64,000 bases of DNA from Streptomyces coffeae (GCF_016741875.1 NZ_JAERRF010000002.1:62001-126000), one strand, 5' to 3'; shown: positions 7,274 through 15,977, counted from the first letter of the stretch. The notes: generated by a model from the sequence alone, not told the origin. A program made the numbers and translations.

Positions 7274-10082
7274 GCGCGAGGCCGAGACGGCACAGGTCGC
7301 GGAGGCTCTGAAAGCCGCGCGCGCGGGAGACTCGTCACTGCTGCTGTTCACCGGCCCGCTCGGTATCGGCCGCACCGCGCTGCTGCACCACCTGGCCGCC
7401 CACACACAGGACACCGATGTACGGGTGCTGCGTGCCAACGCCGCGCCGATGGAGCAGGAATTCGCCTTCGGCGTGGTGCGCCAGCTCTTCGACAGTCTGC
7501 TGACCGGCGCCCCGGAGGAGTGCCGCGAACGCCGGCTGCGGAAGCACGGGTGCTTCGCGCGCATGGTCTTCGCCGACGACGCCGTCCCGGCGGGGGAGGG
7601 CCGGGAGTCCGCCGCCGGTGAGGCCGTTCTGCACGGTCTGCGCTCCCTGCTGGCCGACGTCTGCGCCGACGGCCCGCTGCTGATCCTCGTCGACGACCTC
7701 CAGTGGGTGGACACCCCCTCGCTGCGCTGGCTCGCCTACCTGGTCAAGCGGTTGCACGGGCTGCGCGCCGCTGTGGTGTGCACCCTGCGCGACGGTGATC
7801 CGCGCGCCGGGCACCCGCTGCTCAGCGAGGTCACCGACGCGGCCGCGCGGGTGCTGAGACCCGCGCCCCTCACCGCCGAGGGCACCCAGAGGATGATCCA
7901 GGAGCAGTTCGGCGAACCGGGCGACGAGGAGTTCGTCCGCGCCTGCCACGAGATCTCGGGGGGAAACCCGCTGTTCCTGCGGTCGGTGCTGGTCGGCCTC
8001 GCCGTGGGCGGCCACCGGCCCACCGCGGGCCACGCCGACGCCGCTCGCGAACTGCGCCCCACCCAGCTGCTCGAGCGGCTGGCGGGCTGTATGCGCACCC
8101 AGCCGCGGGCGGTACGGGACCTGGCCGCGGCCATCGCGGTCCTCGGCGACCAGGGCGTACCCCATCTGATGGCCCCGCTCGCCGGGCTGGACGCGATCGG
8201 CTGTACCGCCGCGCTGCGCGCCCTCCACGAACTGGGGCTGCTCGCCGCCGAACAGGAACCGCGCTTCGCCCACCGCGTGGTACAGGACGCGATCGAGTCC
8301 TCCATGACCGTGGCCGAGCGTGAGCGGCTGCACGACGCGGCCGCCGCACTGCTGTACCGCGGCGGATGCCCCGCGGAGCTGGTCGCGGCCCAGCTGATGG
8401 CCGTCACCGCCTCACGGCACCCCTGGTCGGTGGAGGTGCTCCGGTCCGCCGCGGACACCGCGCTGGGCCGCGGCGCACCGGACATCGCCGCCCGCTATCT
8501 GCGCCGCGCCCTGCTGGACGGCTCCCTGTCGGGCGAGGGCCGGGCGCGGCTGCTGATCGATCTGGCCACCGCGGAGCGCGGTTTCGACCCGGCCGCCTGC
8601 GAACGCCATATCTCCCAGGCGATACCCCTGTTGCCCTCCGCCCGGCAGCGGGCCGCCGCCGCCCTGCGGATCTCCCCGACCATCGTCGGGCTGACACCGC
8701 CGTCCGTCCTCGATCTGCTGCACCAGGTCGCCGAGGACCTGGGCCCGGCGGGCTCGCTGGAGGGCGCCGCGCGCGATCTGTCCCTGCGGCTGGAGGCGCG
8801 GCTGCGGCACGCCGGGCACGAGGACCCGGCCGAACTGGCCGTTGCCGTGGCTCGGTTGGGCGGGATGGGGGAGGAGCCATCGCTCGGCTCGGCCGCCGAA
8901 CGCGAGCTGACCGCGGTGCTGCTCGCCGCGGCGACGCTCACCGCCCGGCTGCCCGCCGACCGGATCACCGGGCTCGCCCACCGCATCCTGGAGCGCGAAC
9001 CGGCCACCTCCGCGCGGGTCCACTCGGCGCTGCCGCTCGTGGTCATCGCCCTGGCCGCCTCCGACTCGGTGCGCGGTATCAGCTCCTGGCTGTCCGCCGA
9101 GCGTCACACCGCGCGGCAGGACGCCACCGTCGTGGACGCCTTCGTCCACCTCGAGCAGGCGATGATGCTCACCGCCCGTGGACGGGCGGCCAAAGCGCTC
9201 GACCACGCCGAGCGCGCGGCGCTGCTGGCCGAGGCGCACTGGCAGGAGCTCGGTGTCATGTCCACCATCGCCCTCACCGGGGTCGCCCTGGAGCTGCGCG
9301 ACCCCGCGCTGACCGAACGGATCCTGGACCGGCTCGGACGGCGCCGCTCCGCCGGGCTGGCGCTGACCGCCGCGCTCCAGCTCCTCAAGGCGGCGCAGGA
9401 CACCGGTCAGGGCCGCTGGAACGGTGCGCTGGAGACCCTGCTCGCCTGCGGACGGCAGCTGGAGGCGTCGGGCTGGCGCAACCCCGTGCTCTTCCCGTGG
9501 CGCCCGTGCGCCGCCGCCCTCCAGGTACGCGTCGGTGACACCCCCGCGGCGTTCGCGCTCGCCGAGGAGGAGCATCTGCGGGCCGAGGAGTGGGGAGCGC
9601 CCGTGGCGGTCGGCCGCGCCCTGCGGCTCAAGGGGCGGCTGCACGGCGGAAACCGGGGGATCAACTTCCTGCGGGAGTCCGTGGATGTGCTGCGCGCCTC
9701 CGCCAATGAGCTTGAACTCGCCCGCGCGCTCCTGACGTTGGGCAGACGGCTGCGCGGCGGCACCGAGGCGGAGGCCGTACTTCAGGAGGCGGCCTCCCTC
9801 GCGGCCGCCTGCGGCGCGCCCTGGCTGGCCGAACGGGCCCGCACCCGGAACGGCCGTGCCGCGCCCGCCGCGCGGCCGGAGGCCGGCCTCACCCGCACCG
9901 AACGAACCGTGATCTCCCTCGTCGGCCGCGGGCTCACCAATCAGGAGATCGCCGCTGAACTCGGTGTGACCTCCCGCGCCGTCGAGAAGCACCTCACCAA
10001 CGCCTACCGCAAGCTGGGCGTCTCCGGCCGCCGCGAACTCATCCGTCTGCTGCCCCGCCTTCAACTGGAAAACGGCAGTTAA
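7263..10082 (+). CDS. LAL-family regulator 3, NysRIII-like
   Basis: A 939-residue LAL protein. Walker A is GPLGIGRT (31-38), arginine replacing the catalytic lysine; Walker B is intact (LLILVDDLQW, aspartates about 144-145). A long helical middle region is followed by a C-terminal LuxR HTH (TNQEIAAELGVTSRAVEKHL). ATG 7263 overlaps the previous gene by 11 bp, so translation is probably coupled to it. With its two upstream relatives it forms a regulatory operon of the polyene-cluster type. The conservative K-to-R change may lower or abolish ATPase activity. I noticed no in-frame TTA codon, so no sign of bldA control. Confidence 0.9.
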   Translation: MLLEREAETAQVAEALKAARAGDSSLLLFTGPLGIGRTALLHHLAAHTQDTDVRVLRANAAPMEQEFAFGVVRQLFDSLLTGAPEECRERRLRKHGCFARMVFADDAVPAGEGRESAAGEAVLHGLRSLLADVCADGPLLILVDDLQWVDTPSLRWLAYLVKRLHGLRAAVVCTLRDGDPRAGHPLLSEVTDAAARVLRPAPLTAEGTQRMIQEQFGEPGDEEFVRACHEISGGNPLFLRSVLVGLAVGGHRPTAGHADAARELRPTQLLERLAGCMRTQPRAVRDLAAAIAVLGDQGVPHLMAPLAGLDAIGCTAALRALHELGLLAAEQEPRFAHRVVQDAIESSMTVAERERLHDAAAALLYRGGCPAELVAAQLMAVTASRHPWSVEVLRSAADTALGRGAPDIAARYLRRALLDGSLSGEGRARLLIDLATAERGFDPAACERHISQAIPLLPSARQRAAAALRISPTIVGLTPPSVLDLLHQVAEDLGPAGSLEGAARDLSLRLEARLRHAGHEDPAELAVAVARLGGMGEEPSLGSAAERELTAVLLAAATLTARLPADRITGLAHRILEREPATSARVHSALPLVVIALAASDSVRGISSWLSAERHTARQDATVVDAFVHLEQAMMLTARGRAAKALDHAERAALLAEAHWQELGVMSTIALTGVALELRDPALTERILDRLGRRRSAGLALTAALQLLKAAQDTGQGRWNGALETLLACGRQLEASGWRNPVLFPWRPCAAALQVRVGDTPAAFALAEEEHLRAEEWGAPVAVGRALRLKGRLHGGNRGINFLRESVDVLRASANELELARALLTLGRRLRGGTEAEAVLQEAASLAAACGAPWLAERARTRNGRAAPAARPEAGLTRTERTVISLVGRGLTNQEIAAELGVTSRAVEKHLTNAYRKLGVSGRRELIRLLPRLQLENGS

Positions 10083-10336
10083 CGGCGGTAATTAAGTGAC
10101 GATCCGCGGACATCCGCGCCCCCCGGTGAACCACCGAACCGACCCACCGAACCCCGGGGTGCGGACCGAACCCCCGGCCCCCGCCCTCCACGGGATTGGG
10201 CGACAACGCCGCAGTTGACGTTGACTGGATCAGCCACTCCTCCCTAGTCTCCATTCTGAAATCACATTCGAAAAAATTGCGCGCGTAATTACCCCGATAG
10301 ATTAAGAATTCAGGAAGGGATGGCAGTCCCTTGGTA
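10083..10336. other. Intergenic region before the PAS-LuxR gene
   Basis: A 254-bp gap whose last third is AT-rich (from about 10250, including a run of six A). It carries the promoter candidate listed separately and a minimal leader ORF. I did not find a CTVGGGAWWTCCCBAG-like site of the kind reported for PimM targets. No obvious terminator follows the third LAL gene. Confidence 0.55.
10221..10250 (+). promoter_or_regulatory. Candidate promoter of the PAS-LuxR gene
   Basis: TTGACT (10221-10226), 18-bp spacer, TAGTCT (10245-10250). A second hexamer TTGACG lies directly upstream (10215-10220). The leader to the ATG at 10337 would be roughly 80 nt. Confidence 0.45.
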
Positions 10337-10337
10337 A
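10320..10337 (+). other. Possible 5-codon leader ORF (MAVPW) coupled to the PAS-LuxR start
   Basis: ATG GCA GTC CCT TGG TAA at 10320-10337 follows AGGAAGGG at once, and its TAA overlaps the ATG of the regulator by one base (TAATG). The ribosome-site spacing is tight (4 nt counted from AGGA). It may be a coupling device or chance; a TTG at 10331 in the regulator's own frame is an alternative start. Confidence 0.3.
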
Positions 10338-11014
10338 TGTCCGTACTGGCAGATTCGGCTCGGCCAACCCCCCACGAGCTCGGATGCGAACAGGCCGAGT
10401 ACGCCGATCTCCTGCGCCAATTCGACCAGCCGGGGGTGTGCGTCGTATGTCTCGACCCGTCCCTGACGGTTCAGCAGGCCAATAGGGAGTTCTTCCGCCA
10501 ATTCGACGACGCTTCGGCCGGTGTCTGCGGCCGCCGCTTCTGCGATCTGGTGCTCCCCAGCGTCCGGCAGACCCTGCGACGCCAGTTCACCGGGCTCCTC
10601 GACGGCTCCCGTCATCGCTTCGCCGCGCACACGATGCTCGTCGGACCCCAGGGTTCGGCTTTCAACAGTGTGCTCACGGCCGTGGCCGTACGCGAGGGCC
10701 GTTCCCATGTCGCCTCCATCCTCGTGCTGTTGCGCCCCATCGCGGGCGGCGAGTCGGACATGGTCCCCGAACGCACGAAGCAGTTCACCGAGATCGAGGC
10801 ACGCATCCTGGAGGGGATCGCCGCCGGTGTGTCGACGGTCCCCCTGGCGGCGCGGCTCTACCTCAGCCGGCAGGGCGTCGAGTACCACGTGACCCGGCTG
10901 CTCCGTAAGCTGCGGGTGCCCAACCGCGCGGCCCTGGTCTCCCGCGCCTACTCCATGGGTGTCCTCAATGTGGGCTCCTGGCCTCCGAAGGTCGTCGAGG
11001 ACTACCTCAAGTGA
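10337..11014 (+). CDS. PAS-LuxR transcriptional regulator, PimM/NysRIV type
   Basis: A 225-residue regulator with an N-terminal PAS-like sensor (about 20-130, containing GVCVVCLDPSLTVQQAN) and a C-terminal LuxR-type HTH (about 150-205, with LSRQGVEYHVTRLLRKLRV). It ends in the NRAALVSRAYSMGVL...WPPKV tail that I associate with the PimM, AmphRIV and NysRIV group. PAS-LuxR proteins of that group activate polyene synthesis. It follows the three LAL genes in the same direction after 254 bp and has its own promoter candidate. ATG 10337 overlaps a tiny upstream ORF; TTG 10331 is possible. No biosynthetic target gene is in the window. Confidence 0.88.
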   Translation: MSVLADSARPTPHELGCEQAEYADLLRQFDQPGVCVVCLDPSLTVQQANREFFRQFDDASAGVCGRRFCDLVLPSVRQTLRRQFTGLLDGSRHRFAAHTMLVGPQGSAFNSVLTAVAVREGRSHVASILVLLRPIAGGESDMVPERTKQFTEIEARILEGIAAGVSTVPLAARLYLSRQGVEYHVTRLLRKLRVPNRAALVSRAYSMGVLNVGSWPPKVVEDYLK

Positions 11015-11085
11015 TCCTGTCCGAGGGGTGGGCGATACGCGGCCACAGCAGGTCTCTTGCCGACCGGCTGTGGCCGCGCCGCGGC

Positions 11086-12735
11086 TCAGGACGCGGCAGA
11101 GGGGCCGTGGGACAGCCGCAGCACATGGAAGGCGGTGAGTGCGACATGGAGTTCGGTGCGCCGGCCGCCCGACTCCAGATCACAGCCGAGCAGCCGCTCG
11201 ATCGAACGCAGCCGCTGGTAGAACGCCTGACGTGACAGGTTCGCGCGCTTGGCGGCCACGGTCTTGTTGCCCGCCGCGTCCAGATAGGCGTGCAGCGTCG
11301 ACAGCAGATCGGTGCCATGCCGCTCGTCGTAGTCGACCAGCCGTCCCAGCTGCCGTTCCACGTACTCCTGCACCCGTACATCACCGCGCAGCGCGTACAG
11401 CAGCTGCCGCAGTCCGATATCGCACAGCTCGTGGAAGGGCTTGTCCGGGGTGCCGGGGACGGCGGCCTCCGCGACCCGGGCCGCCTGCTGGAAGGAGCGC
11501 GCGAGCTGGGACAGATCCGCCACCTCGGAGCCCACACTGACCACCGCGTCCGGGCGGGACTCCCGCACCGCACGGCTCAGCCGCTCCGCCAGCGGCCGCC
11601 AGGACGTGGCCGGGGGAAAGCCGAGCAGCACTCCGATGTGATCCCCGGGCACCGCTCCGGCCAGCACGGATGTCCCGCCCATCGCCAGCTCGGCGGTCAG
11701 CCGGTCCTCCAGCTCCGCCGATTCCTCGGGCCCCGGGCCCCGGGCGAGGGTGACCAGGGCGACGATGAACCGGCGGCCCCGCACCGGTGTGCCCAGCGCC
11801 TCGGCCCGCGCCCTGGCCTCCCCGGTGGATCGGCAGCGCTGCTCGACCAGGTCCAGCAGCAGGGTGCGCTGCGCCCGCCGCTCCCAGCGGATGTGCTGGG
11901 TCAGCCGGGCGATGGTCAGGGCGGTGGCCGTACGCTCCAGGACCATCGCGTGCTCGGGGCCGGTGGCCGGGGTGCCGGAGGCGTCCGGGAGCATCAGCAG
12001 CCGGCCCCAGCGCTCACCCCGGTACTCCACCGCCGTCACCAGCCAGTTCTCCGGACCGCTCAGCTCGGTGCGGTCGGGAGAGGGGGTGGCGCGGGACCGC
12101 CGCTCCCAGCCGGTCAGCGCCGCCTCCACCCCCGGGCCCGGAGGACCGCAGATCACGGCCTGGTGCACCAGGTTCTCCAGCACCACGGGATGCCCGCTCA
12201 TCTCGGCCGCCATGCCCACCACCTCATCGGGCTCGGCGCCGCGCAGGGTCAGCGCGGTGAAGGTGTCATGCACATCATGGGCCCGGCGCAGACTCTCGAT
12301 CTGACTGCCGATGATCATGGAGTGGACGATCTGGGTGACCTCCACGAAATTCACGCTCCGGGAGAGCAGCACCAGCGGGAAGTCCCGGTCCAGACAGGCG
12401 CGCACCAGCTCCTTCGGCGGCCGGTGGTAGCGCCGGACCAGCTCTATCACCAGCCCTGCCGCGCCGATGTCCGCCAGCTCCTCCACATAGCGCCTGACCT
12501 GCGAAGGGTCCTCCTCCGGCAGCGGCATCCCGGTGGTGAGCACCAGCTCCCCGCCCTTGAGGAACGAGGCCGGGTCGAGCAGCTCGGTGATGTGCACCCA
12601 GCGCACCGGACGGGACAGCTGCCCCTGCCCGGACACCACCTCCGGCAGCCCCGCGGCCAGCACCGGCAGCCGCAGCGCGGCGTCGAGCGTGAGCGGCGCG
12701 CCGGCCTCATACGGGATACCGCCGGAGCCGTCCAT
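11086..12735 (-). CDS. PucR-family transcriptional regulator, probable GABA-operon regulator
   Basis: A 549-residue protein with an N-terminal PucR domain (about 12-130; TLDAALRLPVLAAGLPEVVS and FLKGGELVLTTG), a middle GGDEF-like region, and a C-terminal PucR HTH (about 480-540; AAGNKTVAAKRANLSRQAFY). Members regulate purine, GABA, polyamine or proline use. It is transcribed away from gabT and gabD across a 190-bp gap containing a perfect 14-bp palindrome, so control of those genes is the natural inference. The ATG at 12735 is chosen because it places the PucR domain at the N-terminus; a GTG three codons upstream is possible. The ribosome site is weak. Confidence 0.85.
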   Translation of the reverse strand: MDGSGGIPYEAGAPLTLDAALRLPVLAAGLPEVVSGQGQLSRPVRWVHITELLDPASFLKGGELVLTTGMPLPEEDPSQVRRYVEELADIGAAGLVIELVRRYHRPPKELVRACLDRDFPLVLLSRSVNFVEVTQIVHSMIIGSQIESLRRAHDVHDTFTALTLRGAEPDEVVGMAAEMSGHPVVLENLVHQAVICGPPGPGVEAALTGWERRSRATPSPDRTELSGPENWLVTAVEYRGERWGRLLMLPDASGTPATGPEHAMVLERTATALTIARLTQHIRWERRAQRTLLLDLVEQRCRSTGEARARAEALGTPVRGRRFIVALVTLARGPGPEESAELEDRLTAELAMGGTSVLAGAVPGDHIGVLLGFPPATSWRPLAERLSRAVRESRPDAVVSVGSEVADLSQLARSFQQAARVAEAAVPGTPDKPFHELCDIGLRQLLYALRGDVRVQEYVERQLGRLVDYDERHGTDLLSTLHAYLDAAGNKTVAAKRANLSRQAFYQRLRSIERLLGCDLESGGRRTELHVALTAFHVLRLSHGPSAAS

Positions 12736-12841
12736 GCGGATCACTCTGACAAGCTCGCGTCCCGTGCGCAACGGGCCCTCTTGACACGGTGCCCGTGCGG
12801 AGCCGTTGACAGATCGTCCATACCGATCACCACAGAGCGAC

Positions 12842-12855
12842 ACAATGATCATTGT
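12842..12855. promoter_or_regulatory. Perfect 14-bp palindrome, candidate operator for gabT
   Basis: ACAATGATCATTGT is fully self-complementary and lies 71 bp before the gabT start in the pucR-gabT divergent gap. Two TTGACA hexamers sit upstream (12781-12786 and 12806-12811), though no clear -10 is seen 17-18 bp after either. Its position fits a site for the adjacent PucR protein. Confidence 0.5.
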
Positions 12856-12925
12856 CTTCGCCCGGCCCGCTCCCGCACGCTCGAAGAGTCCGTGCAACGC
12901 CGACCTGTTGGGTGTGGGAGAGAAC

Positions 12926-14185
12926 ATGACCAATCTGTCGCCGCAGCTTCGCCAGGCCACTCCCGTCGTCGCCGTCCGTGGAGAGGGCGTCCATGTCCAC
13001 GGCGAGGACGGCCGGCGCTATCTCGACTTCACCGCGGGCATCGGTGTCACGAGCACCGGACACTGCCACCCGCGGGTCGTCGCCGCGGCGCAGGAGCAGG
13101 TGGGCACCCTCATCCACGGCCAGTACACGACCGTGATGCACCCGCCGCTGCGCAGGCTGGTCGAGAAGCTGGGCGAGGTGCTGCCCCCGGAGCTCGACAG
13201 TCTGTTCTTCGCCAACTCGGGCAGCGAGGCGGTCGAGTCGGCTCTGCGGCTCGCCCGGCAGGCCACCGGACGGCCGAACGTCCTGGTCTGCCATGGCGGC
13301 TTCCACGGCCGTACCGTCGCCACCGCGGCCATGACCACCTCCGGGACCCGCTTCCGCTCCGGCTTCTCGCCCCTGATGAGCGGTGTGGTGGTGACCCCGT
13401 TCCCCACCGCCTACCGGTACGGCTGGGACGAGGAGACCGCGACGACGTTCGCCCTGCGCGAGCTGGACTACGTCCTCCAGAGCATCTCCCACCCCGACGA
13501 CACCGCGGCGGTCATCGTCGAACCGGTGCTCGGCGAGGGCGGCTACGTACCCGCCACCGAGGGCTTCCTCCAGGGGCTGCGCGAGCGGGCCGACCGGCAT
13601 GGCTTCCTGCTCATCCTGGACGAGGTGCAGACCGGCGTCGGCCGCACCGGCCGGTTCTGGGGACATGACCACTTCGGGGTCCGCCCCGACATCCTGGTCA
13701 CCGCCAAGGGCCTGGCCAGCGGTTTCCCGCTGTCGGGCATCGCGGCCTCCGAGGAGCTGATGAGCAAGGCATGGCCCGGCTCCCAGGGCGGCACCTACGG
13801 CGCCAACGCGGTGGCGTGCGCCGCCGCGGCCGCCACCCTCGACGTGGTGCGCGAGGAGAACCTCGTCGCCAACGCCGCGGCCATGGGCGCGCGGCTGCGC
13901 AGCGGGCTCGAGGACGTGGCCGCGAAGACCCCGGCCATCGGTGATGTCCGCGGCCTCGGTCTGATGCAGGCCAGCGAGTTCGTCACCGAGGACGGCGAGC
14001 CGGACCCGGCGACCGCCGCCCGGGTGCAGAAGGCCGCCGTGGACGAAGGGCTGTTGCTGCTGCTGTGCGGCGCCTGGAACCATGTGGTCCGGATGATCCC
14101 CGCCCTGGTCGTCGACGAAGCGGCGATCGACGAGGGTCTGCGCGCCTGGTCCGCCGCCGTGAGCGCCGGAACAGCGGGCTCCTGA
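12926..14185 (+). CDS. gabT: 4-aminobutyrate aminotransferase (class III PLP enzyme)
   Basis: A 419-residue fold-type-I aminotransferase transferring the amino group of GABA, probably to 2-oxoglutarate, giving succinate semialdehyde. Visible motifs are the cofactor loop NSGSEAVESALRLAR, the class III signature LDEVQTGVGRTGRF and the Schiff-base lysine in VTAKGLASGFPLSG. ATG 12926 follows GGGAG at 5-6 nt spacing, and the protein starts MTNLSPQLRQATPVVAVRGE. The succinate-semialdehyde dehydrogenase gene follows, and the PucR gene is divergent. Class III enzymes overlap in specificity (ornithine, putrescine, beta-alanine), so GABA rests on the gabD neighbour. Confidence 0.88.
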   Translation: MTNLSPQLRQATPVVAVRGEGVHVHGEDGRRYLDFTAGIGVTSTGHCHPRVVAAAQEQVGTLIHGQYTTVMHPPLRRLVEKLGEVLPPELDSLFFANSGSEAVESALRLARQATGRPNVLVCHGGFHGRTVATAAMTTSGTRFRSGFSPLMSGVVVTPFPTAYRYGWDEETATTFALRELDYVLQSISHPDDTAAVIVEPVLGEGGYVPATEGFLQGLRERADRHGFLLILDEVQTGVGRTGRFWGHDHFGVRPDILVTAKGLASGFPLSGIAASEELMSKAWPGSQGGTYGANAVACAAAAATLDVVREENLVANAAAMGARLRSGLEDVAAKTPAIGDVRGLGLMQASEFVTEDGEPDPATAARVQKAAVDEGLLLLLCGAWNHVVRMIPALVVDEAAIDEGLRAWSAAVSAGTAGS

Positions 14186-14203
14186 CGCGCCCCGGACCCA
14201 GGC

Positions 14204-14360
14204 CCTGTCCTGCCGATCTTCGCGGGCCCGCGACGCCTGGCACCGCGCCTCGCCGCGTTGTCGGGATCGTCCGAGTACGCCCAGTACAAGGACGACCCTC
14301 CGCCTTGCGATCCACGGCACCAGACGCCGCAGCCTGATCCACGAAGATCGACAGGACAGG
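14204..14360. mobile_element. MITE-like element with 19-bp terminal inverted repeats
   Basis: CCTGTCCTGCCGATCTTCG (14204-14222) and CGAAGATCGACAGGACAGG (14342-14360) are inverted copies with one mismatch in 19. Inner segments near 14231-14250 and 14310-14330 are also complementary if G-T pairs are allowed, so the 157-bp unit can fold into one long hairpin. It encodes nothing. From memory, similar short elements with CTGTCC-type ends recur between Streptomyces genes and look like non-autonomous relatives of IS elements. It lies between gabT and gabD and ends 4 bp before the gabD ribosome site. I could not identify a target duplication. Confidence 0.7.
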
Positions 14361-14380
14361 ACCTAAAGGAGACTGCCGCC

Positions 14381-15853
14381 ATGTCCACCCCCTCGTTCCC
14401 CGCCGCGGCCGATGTGCTCGCCACGGTGCCCAAGAAGCTCTTCATCGCCGGATCGTGGTCCGACGCGGCCGGTGGCCTGACCATGCCGGTCGACGACCCG
14501 GCCACCGGTGAGGCACTGTGCGAGGTCGCCGACGCCGGCCCCGCCGACGGGCAACGCGCCCTTGCTGCAGCCGAGGATGCCCAGGAGAAGTGGGCCGCCA
14601 CCGCGCCCCGGGCCCGCAGCGAGATCCTCCGCCGCGCCTATGAGCTGATCCTGGAGCGGGCCGACGCGCTCGCCGCCCTGATGACGGCCGAGATGGGCAA
14701 ACCGCTGGCCGAGGCGCGCGGTGAGGCCGCCTACGCCGCCGAGTTCTTCCGCTGGTTCTCCGAGGAGGCCGTCCGTATCGACGGCGGCTTCGCCACGATG
14801 CCGGACGGCAAGAACCGCATGCTGCTCATGCGCCGCCCCGTGGGTCCCTGTCTGCTGATCACCCCGTGGAACTTCCCACTCGCCATGGGCACCCGCAAGA
14901 TCGGCCCGGCGATCGCGGCGGGCTGCACCATGGTGCTCAAGCCCGCACCCCAGACCCCGCTGTCGAGCCTCGCCCTCGCCGGGATCCTGGCGGAGGCCGG
15001 TCTTCCGGCGGGCGTCCTGAATGTGGTGACCACCTCACGGGCGGGAGAGGTGGTGGAGCCGCTGCTGACCGGCGGGCACATCCGCAAGCTCTCCTTCACC
15101 GGCTCCACCCAGGTCGGGCGCACCCTGCTGGCCCAGTGCGCGCCCGCCGTCGTCCGCACCTCCATGGAACTCGGCGGCAACGCCCCCTTCGTCGTCTTCG
15201 ACGACGCCGACCTCGATGTCGCGGTCGAGGGCGCCATGACCGCCAAGATGCGCAACATGGGGGAGGCCTGCACCGCGGCCAACCGGTTCTTTGTGCACCG
15301 GTCCGTCGCCGCCGAGTTCGCCGACCGGCTCGCCCGCCGGATGGGCGCGCTCGAGGTGGGCCCTGGCAGCCGCCCCGGTGTCGACGTGGGCCCCCTCATC
15401 GACCGGGCGGGCCGGGAGAAGGTCGAGGACCTGGTCGCCGACGCGGTGGCCCGCGGCGCCGAGGTACTGGTCGGCGGCAGCACCCCGGAGGGACCCGGCT
15501 GCTTCTACCCGCCCACGGTGCTCACCGGCGTGAACCCCGCGAGCCGGCTGATGGAGACCGAGATCTTCGGACCGGTCGCGGCCATCCTCACCTTCGACGA
15601 CGAGGACGAGGTCGTGGCCACCGCCAACGCCACCGAATGGGGGCTGGTGGGCTATCTGTTCACCCAGGAGCTCAACCGCGCGCTGCGGATGAGCGAACGG
15701 CTCGAGGTCGGCATGGTCGGTCTCAACACCGGACTGGTCTCCAACCCGGCGGCTCCCTTCGGCGGGGTCAAGCAGTCCGGGCTCGGCCGCGAGGGCGGCC
15801 GGGTCGGCATCGACGAGTTCCTGGAGTACAAGTACGTCGCGGTCCCGGTCTGA
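14381..15853 (+). CDS. gabD: NAD(P)-dependent succinate-semialdehyde dehydrogenase
   Basis: A 490-residue aldehyde dehydrogenase that would oxidise succinate semialdehyde to succinate. It has the cofactor/oxyanion segment LLITPWNFPLAMGTRKIGPA, the glycine loop FTGSTQVGRTL, the general-base glutamate in MELGGNAPFVVFDDADLD, and the nucleophilic cysteine in NMGEACTAANRFF. The C-terminus (PFGGVKQSGLGREGG) is family-typical. ATG 14381 follows AAAGGAG (14365-14371); longer upstream frames run into the MITE-like element and are rejected. It is downstream of gabT, and a strong hairpin follows. Confidence 0.9.
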   Translation: MSTPSFPAAADVLATVPKKLFIAGSWSDAAGGLTMPVDDPATGEALCEVADAGPADGQRALAAAEDAQEKWAATAPRARSEILRRAYELILERADALAALMTAEMGKPLAEARGEAAYAAEFFRWFSEEAVRIDGGFATMPDGKNRMLLMRRPVGPCLLITPWNFPLAMGTRKIGPAIAAGCTMVLKPAPQTPLSSLALAGILAEAGLPAGVLNVVTTSRAGEVVEPLLTGGHIRKLSFTGSTQVGRTLLAQCAPAVVRTSMELGGNAPFVVFDDADLDVAVEGAMTAKMRNMGEACTAANRFFVHRSVAAEFADRLARRMGALEVGPGSRPGVDVGPLIDRAGREKVEDLVADAVARGAEVLVGGSTPEGPGCFYPPTVLTGVNPASRLMETEIFGPVAAILTFDDEDEVVATANATEWGLVGYLFTQELNRALRMSERLEVGMVGLNTGLVSNPAAPFGGVKQSGLGREGGRVGIDEFLEYKYVAVPV

Positions 15854-15873
15854 CCGCGGCCCCCGGCTCCTCC

Positions 15874-15910
15874 CGCGCCCGCCCCGGCCCCACGGCCCGG
15901 GGCGGGCGCG
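15874..15910 (+). terminator. GC-rich terminator hairpin after gabD
   Basis: Arms CGCGCCCGCCCCGG (15874-15887) and CCGGGGCGGGCGCG (15897-15910) pair perfectly over 14 bp with a 9-nt loop, 20 bp after the gabD stop. There is no U-tract, as usual for Streptomyces. Confidence 0.75.
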
Positions 15911-15977
15911 GCCCCGTTCCGGAACCACCCGCCCGGCCGGGGCGTTGCCCCCATGAACACGGTGGTGAGGAGCGGAG

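Noticed and set aside
4916..7714. A 932-codon minus-strand frame opposite LAL genes 2 and 3
   Set aside because: It crosses the junction of two clear LAL genes and has no recognisable domain.
1555..10082. bldA control of the LAL genes through TTA codons
   Set aside because: I noticed no in-frame TTA in the three genes while reading; TTA triplets seen there were out of frame.
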